DNA of 8,595 nucleotides, from assembly GCA_021300055.1 (NCBI GenBank), contig JAJTHU010000183.1:1-8595 (forward strand). Direction: 5' to 3'. How positions within the stretch are numbered: position 1 is the first letter of the stretch; each line of letters begins with the position of its first letter. The DNA is from Nitrosomonadaceae bacterium (GTDB taxonomy: Bacteria; Pseudomonadota; Gammaproteobacteria; Burkholderiales; Usitatibacteraceae). Positions 6,278-8,595 of the stretch are shown one piece after another. A program made the translations under genes and the position numbers. The notes beneath the pieces were generated by a model that saw only the letters and a program-made list of their open reading frames with translations, did not search any database and was not told the origin of the DNA.

Positions 6278-7839
6278 GTGTCCAGCGCTTTGTTGGAAAG
6301 TCGTCTCGTTTAGTGCTCAAGGAAGTACGCGCTACCCTCGGCGACGACGCCGTCATCCTGTCTAACCGAACGGTCGGCAATGGTGTTGAGGTGCTCGCGA
6401 TCGGTGCGGGCGACATGGACTCACTAGTCGACAGTGCGCCGATTCGCGTTCGAAGCGAGGCGCAAGCCGTGCGAGAGCAGGCGGATAGTGTGCCTCCCGC
6501 GCCTAAGCCAGCGCCGGAGTCATTCGTGAGTTATCTGAAGCGCGCAACGGGCGTCTCCAGCAAGCATGCGCAACCGGCATCGCCCACCAAGTTCGGTCAG
6601 GTCGCTCGTGCTGCAGCGGAATACGAATCGATTTTCTCTGCGCAGATGGATGATCCACAGACCATGCCCAGTGAGGCCGACTGGGGCGTACCTGTTGAGC
6701 GTAGCTCCGTAAGCCGCGCTCCAAGTGCAGTCCAACAATCTACATCGCGTCGCAACGCACCTGAGCAGCCAACTGCAACGCGCACGGTGGAGCCAGCATT
6801 GCGTGCTGAGCCTGTGCGAGCTAAGGAGGCTCGTGTCCTTGAACGAGACACAGTAGATGCTGCTTTCGAACTTGAGCAGGGCTCGTTTGAGTCCGAGCAA
6901 AAAGTACTTTCTGAACTGCGCTCAATGCGGGGCATGTTGCGTGACCAGCTGTCACAAATGGCATGGTCTGACAGTACGCGTCGCGACCCAGTGCGCGGCA
7001 AACAGTTTGCTAGGTTGATCTCGGCTGGCTTTAGCGCGGTACTCGCGCGAGCGCTGCTGGAAAAAATGCCCAACGGTATGGATGAAGCAGTTGCCAATGA
7101 ATGGGTACAGCAAGCCATGGTGCAGAACCTGCGCGTTGTTGCTGCTCCCGAGTCCATGATCGACAAAGGCGGGGTTTATGCATTAGTTGGACCTACCGGT
7201 GTTGGCAAGACGACAACAGTTGCCAAACTCGCCGCACGTGCAGCCGCGAAGTACGGTGTTCGCAGTATCGGCATGATTACCGTCGATCACTATCGGATTG
7301 GCGCACACGAACAGCTTCGCAACTACGGCAAGATGATGGGCTGCCCGGTTCATCTCGCGCACGACGCCGAGACGCTCGCCGAGCTGATTCATGGAATGCG
7401 CGGCAAGCATCTAATCCTGATTGACACAATTGGTGCTGCGCAGCGGGACCCGAAATTGAATGACCAGCTCTCAGTTCTTATGGGGCCCGGCATCGAACGT
7501 GTCTTGGTCGTTAATGCAGTCAGCCAGATCGAATCGCTTGAGGAGGTTGTATCGACTTGGCGCGGCCCGCGTTGCAATCGCGCCGTGATTACCAAAATCG
7601 ACGAAGCCGTGAAGCTTGGCGGTGCCGTTGACGTGTGTATTCGCCATAAGTTGTCGCTGGACAGTGTTGCCAATGGTCAGCGAGTCCCCGAAGACCTTCA
7701 TGCCGCCAATGCTGGCCTCATGGTCCATCGCGCCTTGAAGCAATCAGTCTCGCCGATCTTCTCGGTTCGCGACGAAGAGCTTAAGTCGCTCATGTTGCAC
7801 ACAGCCACCCCCGCGATGGCAGGCGGTCGACGTGCTTGA
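6274..7839 (+). CDS. flhF: Flagellar biosynthesis SRP-type GTPase FlhF
   Basis: FlhF is the SRP-family GTPase that marks the site, usually a pole, where the flagellar basal body is assembled. The protein has 521 residues. The N-terminal B region begins with the typical MSVQRFVGKSSRLVLKEVR (1-19). A long, low-complexity Ala/Pro/Ser/Arg-rich linker covers about 55-200, and the N domain about 205-295. The G domain carries the P-loop GPTGVGKTTT (306-315), the FlhF signature TVDHYRIGAHEQL (336-348), DTIGAAQRD (384-392), the guanine-specificity motif TKIDE (440-444) and NGQRVPEDL (467-475). All GTPase motifs look intact. AGGAG at 6262-6266, 7 bases before the ATG, supports this start, which overlaps the flhA stop. 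The end overlaps flhG by eight bases, placing the GTPase beside its regulator. Confidence 0.97.
   Translation: MSVQRFVGKSSRLVLKEVRATLGDDAVILSNRTVGNGVEVLAIGAGDMDSLVDSAPIRVRSEAQAVREQADSVPPAPKPAPESFVSYLKRATGVSSKHAQPASPTKFGQVARAAAEYESIFSAQMDDPQTMPSEADWGVPVERSSVSRAPSAVQQSTSRRNAPEQPTATRTVEPALRAEPVRAKEARVLERDTVDAAFELEQGSFESEQKVLSELRSMRGMLRDQLSQMAWSDSTRRDPVRGKQFARLISAGFSAVLARALLEKMPNGMDEAVANEWVQQAMVQNLRVVAAPESMIDKGGVYALVGPTGVGKTTTVAKLAARAAAKYGVRSIGMITVDHYRIGAHEQLRNYGKMMGCPVHLAHDAETLAELIHGMRGKHLILIDTIGAAQRDPKLNDQLSVLMGPGIERVLVVNAVSQIESLEEVVSTWRGPRCNRAVITKIDEAVKLGGAVDVCIRHKLSLDSVANGQRVPEDLHAANAGLMVHRALKQSVSPIFSVRDEELKSLMLHTATPAMAGGRRA
7821..7826 (+). promoter_or_regulatory. Ribosome binding site that supports the flhG GTG start
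   Basis: AGGCGG, one mismatch from AGGAGG, lies 5 bases before the GTG at 7832. It sits inside the last codons of flhF. It favours GTG 7832 over the in-frame TTG at 7844 as the flhG start. No ATG exists in this frame before codon 25 (7904). Confidence 0.5.
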
Positions 7840-8595
7840 TTCCTTGGGATATCAAGGTACCGGCCACCAGGCGGCCAGCTTGGCGAGCGTGAGTTCTCGT
7901 TCCATGCGTGTCTTGCCTATCACGGCAGGAACGCGGGGCGTCGGGCATACGACCTGTGTGTTGAACCTTGCCGCTGCGCTGCGTGAATGTGGGCAGCGGG
8001 TGGTGGTCGTTGACGGGCTGCGGGCGCAAATTGCGCCTGTCCTTGGTTCAAAGCCGAAATATGAGCTGCGCCATCTGCTTTCCGGCGAGCGAAGCTTTGC
8101 CGAAGTTGTGCACCTAATTAACGGATTGTGGGTTGTGCCAGCACAGAAGGGTCTTGACGAATTTGCTGCCTCAGGCGCAAACCCAGACGACCTCTTTACC
8201 GCGTTTGCCGACCTATCGGACGAGTTTGACTGCTTGCTCCTCACTGCACCACCCAAAGTACTTTCTGCCATAGCGGGGCCAGCAAACGATGTACTGCTCG
8301 TGACGAACGATGTGCAGGACAGCATCAAGGATACCTATGCGGCGATGAAGCTGATGTCGTCAGCGGGCGGTGTCCAGCACTTCCGCGTGCTGCTTAACGG
8401 AGTGAGCGACACGCAACGCGCCGACGACGCTTATGCGCGTCTCTCTGATGCCGCGTCAGGATTTTTGAGTGCGCAGTGCGCACTCGCTGGGCATGTGCCG
8501 TTAGATCGCGCAGTGGAACGCGCCGCATCCGCGCAGCGCGATCTCTTCGCTTTTCCAGCACGCAGTGCCGCAAAGGATGTGTTTCGCCGCGTGGC
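7832..8595 (+). CDS. flhG: FlhG/FleN-like MinD-family flagellar number regulator (3' end outside window)
   Basis: FlhG family proteins control flagellar number and act on FlhF. The frame is open from a GTG at 7832 to the window end (254 codons visible, usual length about 280). Identification rests on position directly after flhF, a near-match to the N-terminal DQAxxLR activator motif (HQAASLA, residues 12-18) and an overall MinD-like pattern: a P-loop-like segment, then VVVVDG (57-62), a PPK segment near 140 and LLNG. The nucleotide site is degenerate. The deviant Walker A reads GTRGVGHTT (33-41), with Thr34 and His39 where MinD has its two lysines. Asp61 is kept but the second aspartate of that motif is absent, and Thr138 replaces the Walker B aspartate. 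The frame has no internal stop, so this does not look like a decayed gene. It may no longer hydrolyse ATP normally. A MinD/ParA-like relative other than true FlhG is less likely given the context. Confidence 0.85.
   Translation, partial: MLDSLGYQGTGHQAASLASVSSRSMRVLPITAGTRGVGHTTCVLNLAAALRECGQRVVVVDGLRAQIAPVLGSKPKYELRHLLSGERSFAEVVHLINGLWVVPAQKGLDEFAASGANPDDLFTAFADLSDEFDCLLLTAPPKVLSAIAGPANDVLLVTNDVQDSIKDTYAAMKLMSSAGGVQHFRVLLNGVSDTQRADDAYARLSDAASGFLSAQCALAGHVPLDRAVERAASAQRDLFAFPARSAAKDVFRRV

Overview
This window is a dense, all-forward flagellar and chemotaxis locus from what looks like a betaproteobacterium, most likely in the order Burkholderiales. The genes, in order, are motA (5' end cut off by the window), motB, cheY, cheZ, flhB, flhA, flhF and flhG (3' end cut off). 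The lineage call is an inference. It rests on CheZ, which is found in beta- and gammaproteobacteria, together with the flhB-flhA-flhF-flhG order directly behind cheYZ, the MotB sequence style, and a candidate FlhDC box. The base composition looks moderately GC-rich by eye; I did not count it.

Layout. Positions 2-1653 hold the stator pair motA-motB, with 2 bases between the genes. The end of motB carries a good match to a sigma-28 (FliA) promoter, which would give cheY-cheZ (1702-2864) their own late-class transcription start. The only gap without a gene is 2865-3029. It is packed with signals: a candidate FlhDC activator box, an intrinsic terminator that closes the cheZ transcript, a -10 box directly after the terminator T-tract, and a perfect 8-bp inverted repeat ending one base before the flhB start codon. 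The rest (3030 to the end) is the flhB-flhA-flhF-flhG operon. Its genes overlap by 4, 4 and 8 bases, so translation is probably coupled.

How the genes work together. FlhB and FlhA are core membrane proteins of the flagellar type III export apparatus. FlhF (SRP-type GTPase) and FlhG (MinD-type ATPase family) set where and how many flagella are built. MotA/MotB are the proton-driven stator. CheY-phosphate binds the switch to change rotation, and CheZ removes that phosphate. The regulatory sites fit the class II (FlhDC, flhB operon) and class III (sigma-28, cheYZ) hierarchy.

I do not see an undescribed system: all eight genes belong to known families. The points most worth a second look are the terminator that appears nested inside the flhB promoter/activator site, the sigma-28 promoter inside the end of motB, and an FlhG whose nucleotide-binding motifs are degenerate at four positions, including both P-loop lysines.
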